Below are positions 5,845-12,474 of a stretch of 23,146 nucleotides of DNA, one piece after another. This DNA comes from a virus. Position 1 is the first letter of the stretch, and each line of letters opens with the position of its first letter. A model generated the notes under the pieces. The model was given only the letters and a program-made list of their open reading frames with translations, did no database searches and was not told the DNA's origin. The DNA is taken from positions 1 to 23,146 of IMG/VR virus record IMGVR_UViG_3300025941_000099; one strand, given 5' to 3'. The position numbers and the translations under genes were made by a program.

Positions 5845-7007
5845 TTGTTCCCGATCCTAAATATCGCCCAGATTTTGGCCGTTCCATTTATGTCGATGGT
5901 ACGATCGACGCTTCGATGGTGTCTCGGCTGACTCCTCAAATAATTAAATTACAGCAAGAATCCCGCGAGCCGATTACTGTGGTTATCAACAGTAACGGCG
6001 GGTCAGTCGCATCCCTGGTAACCTTAAAACATCTGTTGAAAGCTCCATCTCAGGATCTGGGAGAGGGGTGTCGACTGATCACCGTAGTGCCGACTTTTGC
6101 CGCAAGTGCTGCCGCAGATTTGTTGTCAGCTGGCGATTATGCAGTGGCCTATCCAAAGAGTAACGTGCTATATCACGGAACGCGACTCAGCGACAGTGAA
6201 CTCACCGCCGAGCGCTCATCATATTTAGCACAGTTGCTCCGCCTTACCTTAGAAGGCACTGCAATGGATCTTGCTCGCGACGTGGGCTTTCGCTTTTTCT
6301 TCAGATTCATCGCTTCACGGTCCCAGTTTTCGAACATCAGGGCTTCACTTAAAAAGCCGGCACTGAACGATCTTAGCTGTTTTCTCGAATACATTCGCCC
6401 AAAACTGTCGAGAACAGCCAGCGAAATCCTCACGATAGCCGAAGGACGTTATAATCGGTATGCTGAGGTTCTCGACTTCGTCAGTAAGAAGCTGAGGCGC
6501 ATCAAGACGAGTAAAACGGAACTAGAGCTGGACGGTATTCGGCTAAAGGCGATCGTCGATTTTGAAATCAAAGAGAACAGCTCGGCTCCCGGTTGGTCCT
6601 TACAGTTTCAAGGAGTGCACAAGGTAACGGAAGATTTTCTCTTATATCACGAATACCGAAATGTTACTTCAAGTCGCCGCTTTAAGGGCTGGTGCTTAGC
6701 TTATGGTCGGTTCCTTGTGAGCGACGATGAGGCAAACCAATTGGATTCAATTATCGATCATGATGAGAAGGTAGAAAAATGGACCGAGCGCGTTCGGGAT
6801 GATATTCAACCTATTTGGTCTTTCTTTGTGGCCCTATGCTTTACCTTGCAGCGGGGGGAAAACGATGCCTTCACGGCTCAGGATGCCTACTGGCTTGGAC
6901 TGATTGATGAGGTCTTAGGCGAAGAAGAGTGTCCACCCGTCCGCCTAATATATGAAAATAAACCTGATCCGCCTGCAGCGCTTCCGGCCGCGGGAAGTGA
7001 GAGTTAA
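5841..7007 (+). CDS. ClpP/SppA-like serine protease with large internal insertion
   Basis: This is a 388-aa protein if it starts at GTG 5841, which overlaps the upstream stop as GTGA; GTG 5814 adds nine residues. It aligns by eye with ClpP in two separated parts. N-terminal: a strand IYVDGTID, the oxyanion loop INSNGGSV, the nucleophile elbow FAAS89AAADLLSAGD, and VLYH112GTR. C-terminal: GEND342AFTAQDAYWLGLIDEV. The Ser-His-Asp triad is therefore complete. However, His and Asp are 230 residues apart, against 49 in E. coli ClpP, because of a mainly helical insertion of about 180 residues. It has no signal peptide, so it is cytoplasmic. Its place in the lysogeny region, not beside the capsid genes, argues against a head-maturation protease. 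Confidence 0.7.
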   Translation: MIVPDPKYRPDFGRSIYVDGTIDASMVSRLTPQIIKLQQESREPITVVINSNGGSVASLVTLKHLLKAPSQDLGEGCRLITVVPTFAASAAADLLSAGDYAVAYPKSNVLYHGTRLSDSELTAERSSYLAQLLRLTLEGTAMDLARDVGFRFFFRFIASRSQFSNIRASLKKPALNDLSCFLEYIRPKLSRTASEILTIAEGRYNRYAEVLDFVSKKLRRIKTSKTELELDGIRLKAIVDFEIKENSSAPGWSLQFQGVHKVTEDFLLYHEYRNVTSSRRFKGWCLAYGRFLVSDDEANQLDSIIDHDEKVEKWTERVRDDIQPIWSFFVALCFTLQRGENDAFTAQDAYWLGLIDEVLGEEECPPVRLIYENKPDPPAALPAAGSES

Positions 7008-7054
7008 GTGGGTTGCAGTGGGCTGCTTTCTCAATCTCCGACTCGAAAAAGACA

Positions 7055-7086
7055 AAAAGGCGTCGGGGTTCATTACGACGCCTTTT
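7055..7086. terminator. Bidirectional rho-independent terminator
   Basis: An 11-bp perfect stem (AAAAGGCGTCG / CGACGCCTTTT) with a 10-nt loop gives a T-tract in both directions. It separates the rightward lysogeny operon from the leftward gene ending at 7169. Confidence 0.85.
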
Positions 7087-7153
7087 CTTGCAAAAAATCG
7101 AAAAACCGATAATTTGGAGATATCGATGTTTCGAAGGCAATAATACGGATATT

Positions 7154-7168
7154 TTTGACTGAGTCAAA
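7154..7168. promoter_or_regulatory. 15-bp palindrome TTTGACT-G-AGTCAAA
   Basis: This perfect dyad lies just past the stop of the leftward HTH gene. Its half-site TTGAC/GTCAA is the same as in the switch inverted repeat at 3415-3430, but with a 3-nt instead of a 4-nt spacer. It is a possible extra repressor site; the match is short. Confidence 0.35.
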
Positions 7169-7429
7169 TCACGCCGCGAGCTTTTCCGGCTGCCAGCCGG
7201 CCCACTTCCAGAACGAATCTTCATAGACCATCCAGCCGCTAGGACCGGGATCCTCGCCGACGGTCTCAAACTCTCCAGCTTCGCACATACGAATCAGCGT
7301 CTGTCGTGACGGACACGGCACGACAATGCGGTATTTTTTGATCAAGCGCTCGACCTCGGAGAGCTTCATACGGGTGCGCGGAGAGAAGCCGAACGGCAGA
7401 TCCTGTTGTACGTTTCTGGTCGCAATCAT
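7169..7429 (-). CDS. Small HTH/excisionase-like protein
   Basis: This is an 86-aa protein from ATG 7429; a GTG at 7441 would add four residues. Its core reads LSEVERLIKKYRIVVPCPSRQTLIRMCEAGEFETVG, then GWMVYEDSFWKWAGWQPEK. The arrangement of an HTH with (S/T)RxTLxRMxxxGEFE, followed by a Trp-rich 'w..y.dsf..W' wing, is like MerR/AlpA/excisionase-type small binders. It stands alone, leftward, between a bidirectional terminator and the first 82-bp repeat, which covers its start. It could be an excisionase or a regulator of the adjacent late region. No integrase lies nearby to support the first option. Confidence 0.6.
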   Translation of the reverse strand: MIATRNVQQDLPFGFSPRTRMKLSEVERLIKKYRIVVPCPSRQTLIRMCEAGEFETVGEDPGPSGWMVYEDSFWKWAGWQPEKLAA

Positions 7430-7509
7430 TCCATTTACCACAAATCAAATAAAGTCACACGAAGCTTGCCAAGTGATATTTCCTGAGCGGTGAACGTTGC
7501 CTATTCTCG
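7428..7509. repeat. 82-bp duplicated element, copy 1 (candidate late-control site)
   Basis: This block aligns without gaps to 20080-20161. By eye, 45 of the first 55 positions are identical, and after a variable stretch both end in CTA(T/A)TCTCG. Shared cores include ATTCCATTTA, CGAAGCTT and CAAGTG-N-TATTTC. It lies between the leftward HTH gene and the rightward Gam/lysis block. On the minus strand it also contains a weak promoter (TTGGCA-17-TTTGAT), so it could serve the HTH gene instead. Confidence 0.65.
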
Positions 7510-7571
7510 AAAACGTCGGCGGACGAAGCTGTTCAGAAAAAGGGCTGACTGTAATTTTCCGTCGCTAATAA

Positions 7572-7614
7572 GGGTCAGAAGGTGAAAAGCTTGGCAGCCG
7601 AAATCTTCTGACCC
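7572..7614. promoter_or_regulatory. Long-loop inverted repeat in the leader of the Gam-like gene
   Basis: GGGTCAGAAG (7572-7581) is mirrored by CTTCTGACCC (7605-7614) around a 23-nt loop. It sits 46 nt before the start at 7661, in an otherwise gene-free 230-bp leader. No T-run follows, so it is more likely a regulator site or RNA structure than a terminator. Confidence 0.45.
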
Positions 7615-7660
7615 AGAACCTACATCAAGACCATGAAAAACGTCAAGGGAAATCAGTGAG

Positions 7661-8125
7661 ATGGCGAAGCTAACGCAGGCGGAAGTAAGGGCAAAGGCCG
7701 ATGAGTACGCGGCCCTGAGCAAAAAGATCGAGAAGTCCGAAGCGGCACGCGACGCGGAGATGCAGCCGTTCGTTGAAAAGCATCAGCGAGCGATCAAGGG
7801 AATCGTCGATCATCACGAGCCGCGGATCCAGAAGATGCGTGATCAGCGAGACGCTCTTCAGACTGAGGTTTTAGGGTGGTTGAACGGGGTGGGAAAACCT
7901 CTGGTCCTTGAAGGTGAGAACGCGACCGCCGTCGTCGAATCGAAGCCGGGCAGCCGAGTGATCGACGTCCAGAAGTTTTTGAAAAAGGCGAAGGACAAAG
8001 GGTCCGCGATGTGGGAATGCCTGAGCGTTGCCGTTGCTAAAGCCGAGAAGCTGCTCGGCGAAAAAACGATCAGTGAGATCTCGAGGAAAGATTCGAAGCT
8101 GGTTGCGAGCTTGAAACTGAAATGA
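7661..8125 (+). CDS. Mu Gam-like host-nuclease inhibitor (tentative)
   Basis: This is a 154-aa protein. A long N-terminal helical region, about residues 5-70, runs from AEVRAKADEYAALSKKIEKSE to MRDQRDALQTEVLGWL. A beta unit (KPLVLEGENATAVVESKPGSRVIDV) follows, then a helical end (EKLLGEKTISEISRKDSKLVASLKL). This order, coiled coil then 'GWL' then a small beta-alpha unit, is that of Mu Gam, a dimer related to Ku that protects DNA ends from RecBCD. Mu gam is early, whereas here the gene leads the lysis block, which is unusual. The stop overlaps the lysin start (ATGA). The alternative is a generic coiled-coil phage protein. Confidence 0.5.
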   Translation: MAKLTQAEVRAKADEYAALSKKIEKSEAARDAEMQPFVEKHQRAIKGIVDHHEPRIQKMRDQRDALQTEVLGWLNGVGKPLVLEGENATAVVESKPGSRVIDVQKFLKKAKDKGSAMWECLSVAVAKAEKLLGEKTISEISRKDSKLVASLKLK

Positions 8126-9213
8126 GTTTTTCGGAGCGAGACAAACTGAAAGCACTTGCGATCGTGCATGTCTTCGAAACGTCGAAACCCTTCGGGGATT
8201 ATTCGGCCCTCGCCGTGCTTAATGACGGTGCTGGGATCTCGTACGGCATCAACCAGTTTACGCACAAGTCAGGGAGCCTCGAGCTCGTGCTGAATGAGTT
8301 CGTCCTGCTCGGCGGTGAGCTGCCGCAGGTCCTGAAAACTGTCCTACCTGACATCCAGAATCCGAGGTCCTCAAACATACTTCTGCTGTCGAAAAACTCG
8401 GCGGTCAAGGCGGCGCTCAAAAAGCTCGGCGGAGATCCGCTGATGCGGCAGGCACAGAACGAAGTTGCGTTTGATCATTTTCTCAGGCCGGCGATCACTG
8501 CGTGTGACGGCTCCGCCTTCAAGGATCCGCTCAGCCTGGCGGTGATCTACGACTCGATCAACCACGGCTCGTGGGAAAAGGTCCGCGACCGCGTGTCTGC
8601 CGGCGGTGGTGAAAGAGGATGGATCGAGCGTTATGTACGAACTCGAGATGCGTGGCTAAACTCGGTGCCGCGGCTTAGATCTACACGATATCGAACCCAG
8701 TTCTTCCTGAATGAGATCCGGCACGGCAACTGGGAGCTTAAGCTGCCGCTTTACGTTCACGGCTGCGAGCTGACAGAGGACATCTTTCCGCCAATGACAA
8801 GCCCGGCGGTTGAGCAGTCAATAGTGATCATGCCCGTAACTACCGCAGAAGCCCCAGAGTCGGCCGCTACTTCTTCTCCCGCCAGTCAGGCCCAAACGCC
8901 GGGCACGTCGGAATCGGTTCTTGGTGCCATCACAAGGGCCGGACAGTTTGTCGAGGCCGCAGGCAAACCGATCGATGCGGCCGCACAGGTGACGGCCTCG
9001 GTCACGCAACGCAAAGACAGCGTCAAGTCGATGTGGACAGCTCTGCTGCATTCCGTTTGGCAGGTGATCTGGGCGGTGCTCGGATTTTTTATCGGCCTGC
9101 CAAAAGAGGTTTGGTTCGTCGTTGCAATTATCGTCGCGGCCTTCGGACTGTATTACCTTTACCGGCAAATCACATTGGGTAAGATCCGCGAACAGGCGGC
9201 ACTTCAAAAATGA
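8122..9213 (+). CDS. GH46 chitosanase-like endolysin with C-terminal membrane anchor
   Basis: This is a 363-aa protein. Residues 8-45 (LKALAIVHVFE19TSKPFGDYSALAVLND35GAGISYG) match the catalytic entry of GH46 chitosanases: FE, a Tyr-containing turn, then DGxGIxxG, with Glu and Asp as acid and base. The downstream helices (AVIYDSINHGSW ... RGWIERYVRTRDAWL) also fit GH46 or lysozyme-like folds. A Pro/Ala/Thr-rich linker, about 235-290, leads to two hydrophobic helices (313-327 and 332-352), so the enzyme is tethered to the inner membrane. Position ahead of holin- and spanin-like genes makes it the probable peptidoglycan lysin. There is no N-terminal signal. Confidence 0.7.
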   Translation: MSFSERDKLKALAIVHVFETSKPFGDYSALAVLNDGAGISYGINQFTHKSGSLELVLNEFVLLGGELPQVLKTVLPDIQNPRSSNILLLSKNSAVKAALKKLGGDPLMRQAQNEVAFDHFLRPAITACDGSAFKDPLSLAVIYDSINHGSWEKVRDRVSAGGGERGWIERYVRTRDAWLNSVPRLRSTRYRTQFFLNEIRHGNWELKLPLYVHGCELTEDIFPPMTSPAVEQSIVIMPVTTAEAPESAATSSPASQAQTPGTSESVLGAITRAGQFVEAAGKPIDAAAQVTASVTQRKDSVKSMWTALLHSVWQVIWAVLGFFIGLPKEVWFVVAIIVAAFGLYYLYRQITLGKIREQAALQK

Positions 9214-9416
9214 CAATGCAGGATTCAAAGAACGGCCTTCTGGCCATATTCAGCGGAATACCCGCATATATCGCGGCGGTCGATGCTCAGACGATAACGA
9301 TAATTTCGGCGATCGTGCTGCCGGTCTTTTTCTTCTGCGTGGGAAAGGCGGTAGATGTCGCCGTGCAGATCTACTTGAGGCGTCGCAGAGCGGACAAAGA
9401 TCATGACGATCAATGA
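9210..9416 (+). CDS. Holin-like small membrane protein
   Basis: This is a 68-aa protein with one long hydrophobic segment (ITIISAIVLPVFFFCVGKAVDVAV, broken at residue 51) and a basic/charged tail RRRRADKDHDDQ. The short first hydrophobic patch (LLAIFSGIPAYIAAV) could make a second span. The start overlaps the lysin stop as ATGA, and its end overlaps the next gene. Size, topology and cassette position fit a holin or antiholin. Sequence alone cannot prove pore formation. Confidence 0.6.
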   Translation: MTMQDSKNGLLAIFSGIPAYIAAVDAQTITIISAIVLPVFFFCVGKAVDVAVQIYLRRRRADKDHDDQ

Positions 9417-9837
9417 GGGCATAAAAGATCTGTTCACGGATCTCACGTCAAAGCAAATTATCACGGTGATCGCGATCGCCGTCTTCATCGTTTGCGTCGC
9501 GATCTCGGCCGGATCGGCGTTGTCGTTTTTAAGAATTCGCGCACTCGAAAAAGATGTCGCCGCTGCCAAAGAGCGAGCGGACGCCTTTGAAACAAAGGCG
9601 GACCAAAAAGAGAAAGAAGCGGCGAAGTACCAGGAGAAGATCACGTATCTCGAATCAAACCTGGTCGAAATCCAAAACCTAGCGAGGAAACAAGACGATG
9701 AAATTACCAGGCTTAATTTTACTGTCGCTGGCTCTCGTACTGATGTTGACCGTGCCCGTAGCGTTCGGTCAATCGCCAGCACCGCCGACGAGCTCTGTGA
9801 TCGCCTCAAAGAAACAGGCCACCCGTGCGACCCCTAG
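9403..9837 (+). CDS. Rz-like inner-membrane spanin
   Basis: This is a 144-aa protein. An N-terminal membrane helix (residues 19-44, IITVIAIAVFIVCVAISAGSAL) is followed by a long coiled coil, about 48-105 (ALEKDVAAAKERADAFETKADQKEKEAAKYQEKI). It ends with RSIASTADELCDRLKETGHPC. Membrane helix plus periplasmic coiled coil is the layout of i-spanins such as lambda Rz. Its last 140 nt overlap the next gene out of frame, as in Rz/Rz1 pairs. Confidence 0.65.
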   Translation: MTINEGIKDLFTDLTSKQIITVIAIAVFIVCVAISAGSALSFLRIRALEKDVAAAKERADAFETKADQKEKEAAKYQEKITYLESNLVEIQNLARKQDDEITRLNFTVAGSRTDVDRARSVRSIASTADELCDRLKETGHPCDP

Positions 9838-10192
9838 CCCGACACCGGAGATCCAAAAGATCATCGACGCGTGCGCGGCGACGGCAGACGATCTGAAAGC
9901 GACAAGGACCTACGCGTCGAATCTCGAATCCGAGAACAAGCTGCTTAGCGAGAGGCTCGAAACGGAGAAGAAAACTACGGCGATCCTGACGGAGCTGAAT
10001 AAAACCCGGGAGGCAGAGAACGCTGCTTTAAGGGATACGGTCATGGCGAAAAACGAGACCATCGCGGCCAAAGATGCCGTGATCACAGCCCAGGACAAGC
10101 TTGTCGCGAAACTACAGAAAAACAAGAGCTCACCCTGGCAGAGAGCCGCCGACGTCCTTCTCGGCGTCGGCTTGTTTGCACTCCTTAGGTAG
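9698..10192 (+). CDS. Secreted coiled-coil protein, overlapping spanin partner
   Basis: This is a 164-aa protein. A signal peptide (residues 1-24, MKLPGLILLSLALVLMLTVPVAFG) is followed by a Pro/Ser/Thr linker (SPAPPTSSVIASKKQATRATPSPTP). A long coiled coil, about 55-145, and a C-terminal hydrophobic stretch (VLLGVGLFALL) complete it. The start has AGGA 9 nt upstream inside the Rz-like gene, and 140 nt are shared in another frame. The signal plus Pro-rich region recalls Rz1. There is no lipobox Cys after the signal, and the protein is much larger than Rz1. An outer-membrane or periplasmic spanin partner is likely but atypical. Confidence 0.6.
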   Translation: MKLPGLILLSLALVLMLTVPVAFGQSPAPPTSSVIASKKQATRATPSPTPEIQKIIDACAATADDLKATRTYASNLESENKLLSERLETEKKTTAILTELNKTREAENAALRDTVMAKNETIAAKDAVITAQDKLVAKLQKNKSSPWQRAADVLLGVGLFALLR

Positions 10193-10745
10193 GCGTCTTA
10201 TCTAGGATTTCTCTTCGGTGAACGGAAGTTAGCTTTCGGGCTTCTAATGCTATTTTCATAAAATGGCCTGTTACGTCTGATACTTTGAATTCCTGACTGA
10301 ATTTCATCATTGGAAACGTTCTTCCCATGTTCACTAAAAGAGCGTCGTGTTCATGAATGTTGTCATCGAGGCGGATTTGAATTCGAGAATAGGTAACCAT
10401 GAGATCGTTTATAAGGCGATTCATTAACTCGAATTCCGGATCCGTAACTTTCCCTTTGTTTCGGTGAACAACTTGGCGAACATCCGCCAATTGCTGGCCA
10501 ATAGAAAGAAAGGAACTTAAATCAAGCGTGATGGATTCAAGCCATTCTTTTCTAACCGTTAGCCTGGCGTTGGACTTCGCAAGGCTTTCCGCCGATCGAA
10601 TCTGATTTCTGGCGATTCGGGAAGCAACAATCGGACCGACGACTGTAGCGATAAGTGCGACGAGTGCTGAAATGATCGCGGTGATTGTTTGCCAGCTTAG
10701 ACCACCGTCATCGCCGACAGAAATAGTGACGCGAGGATCGAACAT
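10185..10745 (-). CDS. Membrane protein moron of unknown function
   Basis: This is a 186-aa protein with one membrane helix (residues 19-45, TITAIISALVALIATVVGPIVAS) and a helical cytoplasmic part containing no motif I recognise. The start has AGGAGG 8 nt upstream. It is transcribed against the surrounding late genes from its own promoter (10772-10800), has more AT than its neighbours, and overlaps the spanin gene's end by 8 nt. These are moron traits. A superinfection-exclusion or other lysogen-protective role is plausible by position and topology only. Confidence 0.65.
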   Translation of the reverse strand: MFDPRVTISVGDDGGLSWQTITAIISALVALIATVVGPIVASRIARNQIRSAESLAKSNARLTVRKEWLESITLDLSSFLSIGQQLADVRQVVHRNKGKVTDPEFELMNRLINDLMVTYSRIQIRLDDNIHEHDALLVNMGRTFPMMKFSQEFKVSDVTGHFMKIALEARKLTSVHRREILDKTPT

Positions 10746-10771
10746 GTGTGGGGCCTCCTAAGATACTGCAA

Positions 10772-10800
10772 AAAGTAGAGGAACCCGTTGATTTTGTCAA
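10772..10800 (-). promoter_or_regulatory. Leftward promoter of the membrane moron
   Basis: On the minus strand TTGACA (10800-10795), a 17-bp spacer and TACTTT (10777-10772) predict a start near 10765. Box sequences and spacing are the same as in the early promoter at 3401-3429. A TTGAT-TTT-GTCAA dyad (10788-10800) overlaps the -35 box. Confidence 0.55.
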
Positions 10801-10814
10801 AGACCTAGACTCTC

Positions 10815-11384
10815 ATGTCACAAACATCGACCAGGACAAACCCCGAGACGATCAAAGACGCTTTCGCTTTGTATTTGAAATACAACGGCGAGCGTTTTGA
10901 TCTGATCGAGGAAGAGATGCACCGGCTCGGCTGGGAAGGGTTTCGGAAGCAGATCCTGTTTAGCCGCGGAAAGGGTGAGAACTATCGTGACGGATGGATC
11001 GATCGCTTTGGCTGGAAGAATGCTCTCAAGGTCCATCTCGCCCAGGCCGCGACGATCGCGGCGACGTCGGCCGAATCTCTCCTGGCTGAAAACGAGTCGA
11101 TCAGAAAGGCCGCGTACATGGAGATCCAGGAGCAAGGCGTGCGAGCGAACAAGGATCTCGTCTACCAGCACAATCTCTATACCCAGAACTGCATCAAGAT
11201 CCTCGACAAGCTCGCCGAGGCCCGCGACAACTACGCGAACTTCACATTTTTCCTAAATCACCTGCTTCGAGCCGCGACGCAGATCTCGCCGGCGTTAGCG
11301 AAAGAGCTGTGCGATGCCGAGGAGCCGTTGATCGAATGGGCGGAAAAGGAATTCGTGACCGAGGATGAAAAGCCTGAAGAGTAA
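10815..11384 (+). CDS. Candidate small terminase subunit
   Basis: This is a 189-aa helical protein. Residues 9-60 (PETIKDAFALYLKYNGERFDLIEEEMHRLGWEGFRKQIL) form a possible helix-turn-helix. The rest is helical with an acidic C-terminal tail (EWAEKEFVTEDEKPEE). It opens the packaging block, one gene before TerL, the normal place for TerS, and the size fits. I see no ribosome site before the ATG. I do not recognise a specific TerS family, so the call rests on position and shape. Confidence 0.5.
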   Translation: MSQTSTRTNPETIKDAFALYLKYNGERFDLIEEEMHRLGWEGFRKQILFSRGKGENYRDGWIDRFGWKNALKVHLAQAATIAATSAESLLAENESIRKAAYMEIQEQGVRANKDLVYQHNLYTQNCIKILDKLAEARDNYANFTFFLNHLLRAATQISPALAKELCDAEEPLIEWAEKEFVTEDEKPEE

Positions 11385-11387
11385 GCC

Positions 11388-12473
11388 ATGCGGACCGTAA
11401 ACATTAAGTTGAAGGAGCAGGAGGCAGGTATACGCAAGGTGCGTTTCCTGCCCGATGTGACGCCCGGCGACGATGATCTGATCCTTAACGAGTATTACTC
11501 GGTCATGACCGATGCCAACGGTCTCGCCAGCATCGATCTGCCGACAAAAGCGACGGGAACTGTTCGGTACAAGTGCGAGATCCCTAATCAGATCGGCGGA
11601 GACAACGCAGGTTCTTTTTATTTGGCAGCCGGCGGGGCGGTCGATCTCGAGGACCTGCTTGCGACCGGCGTTCCGGCAACAGAGACCGTGAAGGCTGCGA
11701 TCGATGACGCGATCGCGAATGCTGCCAGCGGCGGAGCGGTGTTTCAAGGCCTATACCCAAATGCGACGTTCCCTGCGGCATCCACGCTCAACTCAGCGAA
11801 TGGGCACAACGATCTCTACACCGTTCCGGCCGGCAGAAAAGCTCTGGTCATTGATTACATAAAGACCAACTCGACGGGTGGAGCGATCAATAGCTTCCCA
11901 GAGATAAAGATCGGCTCGACCTATTATCAGCTGGGGAACAGCCTCAGCGAAGTGTCGGGAGGTATCGGTCACAATTACGGAATGACTTCCGGTAACTTTT
12001 CCCAGTCCATCGTCCTGAACGCAGGCGAGAAGTTTTCGGTAAATTGCGACGCGCCAGGCCTGAGTGTCTGGGTGAATATCATCGAGTTTGACGCGGCCAG
12101 CCCATTGGGCAGGGCTGACATTCAAACATGGGTCAATGGTGCGAATACGCTGTTTACGGTACCTGTAGGAAAGACTGTGTCTTTTGGAGCGACTACGCTT
12201 CAAGCTAATTCCAATAATCCCGGCACGATCATAACCTCTTACGTTTACCGTAATACCAGCGGTTCCAGCCGCACCATCAGCACTGTCAATATCGTCCCAT
12301 CAGGTGGGAGCCCGGCTGCGAATAATCAATTCGTCGGAAGCAATGTGATCTTTAACGGCCAGGGATTCAACAAATATTTCCACGGGAACATGAGACCCGG
12401 AGATTTTATCAACGTTAACAGCGACTCAAACGCCGCCGGACAGTACGCGTGGATCAACTACGTACTGAGGTGA
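11388..12473 (+). CDS. Beta-rich structural protein with two related C-terminal domains
   Basis: This is a 361-aa protein. Residues 1-95 form a beta-type N-domain (VNIKLKEQEAGIRKVRFLPDV). A linker at 96-125 is followed by two similar beta-sandwich-like domains: LYTVPAGRK at 143 to WVNIIEF at 228, and LFTVPVGKT at 255 to WINYVLR at 361. Gly/Asn/Ser-rich loops suggest a virion surface protein such as a head fibre or receptor binder. It lies between the TerS candidate and TerL, only 3 nt and 1 nt from them, an odd place for a structural gene. No enzymatic motif is seen. Confidence 0.6.
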   Translation: MRTVNIKLKEQEAGIRKVRFLPDVTPGDDDLILNEYYSVMTDANGLASIDLPTKATGTVRYKCEIPNQIGGDNAGSFYLAAGGAVDLEDLLATGVPATETVKAAIDDAIANAASGGAVFQGLYPNATFPAASTLNSANGHNDLYTVPAGRKALVIDYIKTNSTGGAINSFPEIKIGSTYYQLGNSLSEVSGGIGHNYGMTSGNFSQSIVLNAGEKFSVNCDAPGLSVWVNIIEFDAASPLGRADIQTWVNGANTLFTVPVGKTVSFGATTLQANSNNPGTIITSYVYRNTSGSSRTISTVNIVPSGGSPAANNQFVGSNVIFNGQGFNKYFHGNMRPGDFINVNSDSNAAGQYAWINYVLR

Positions 12474-12474
12474 T

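Noticed and set aside
5841-7007. ClpP-like protein as the capsid maturation protease
   Set aside because: It lies in the lysogeny operon behind a terminator, about 14 kb from the capsid gene, and the capsid is P22-like with a separate scaffold.
6952-7143. 63-residue rightward frame after the ClpP-like gene
   Set aside because: It overlaps the gene's end and runs through the bidirectional terminator, with no ribosome site of note.
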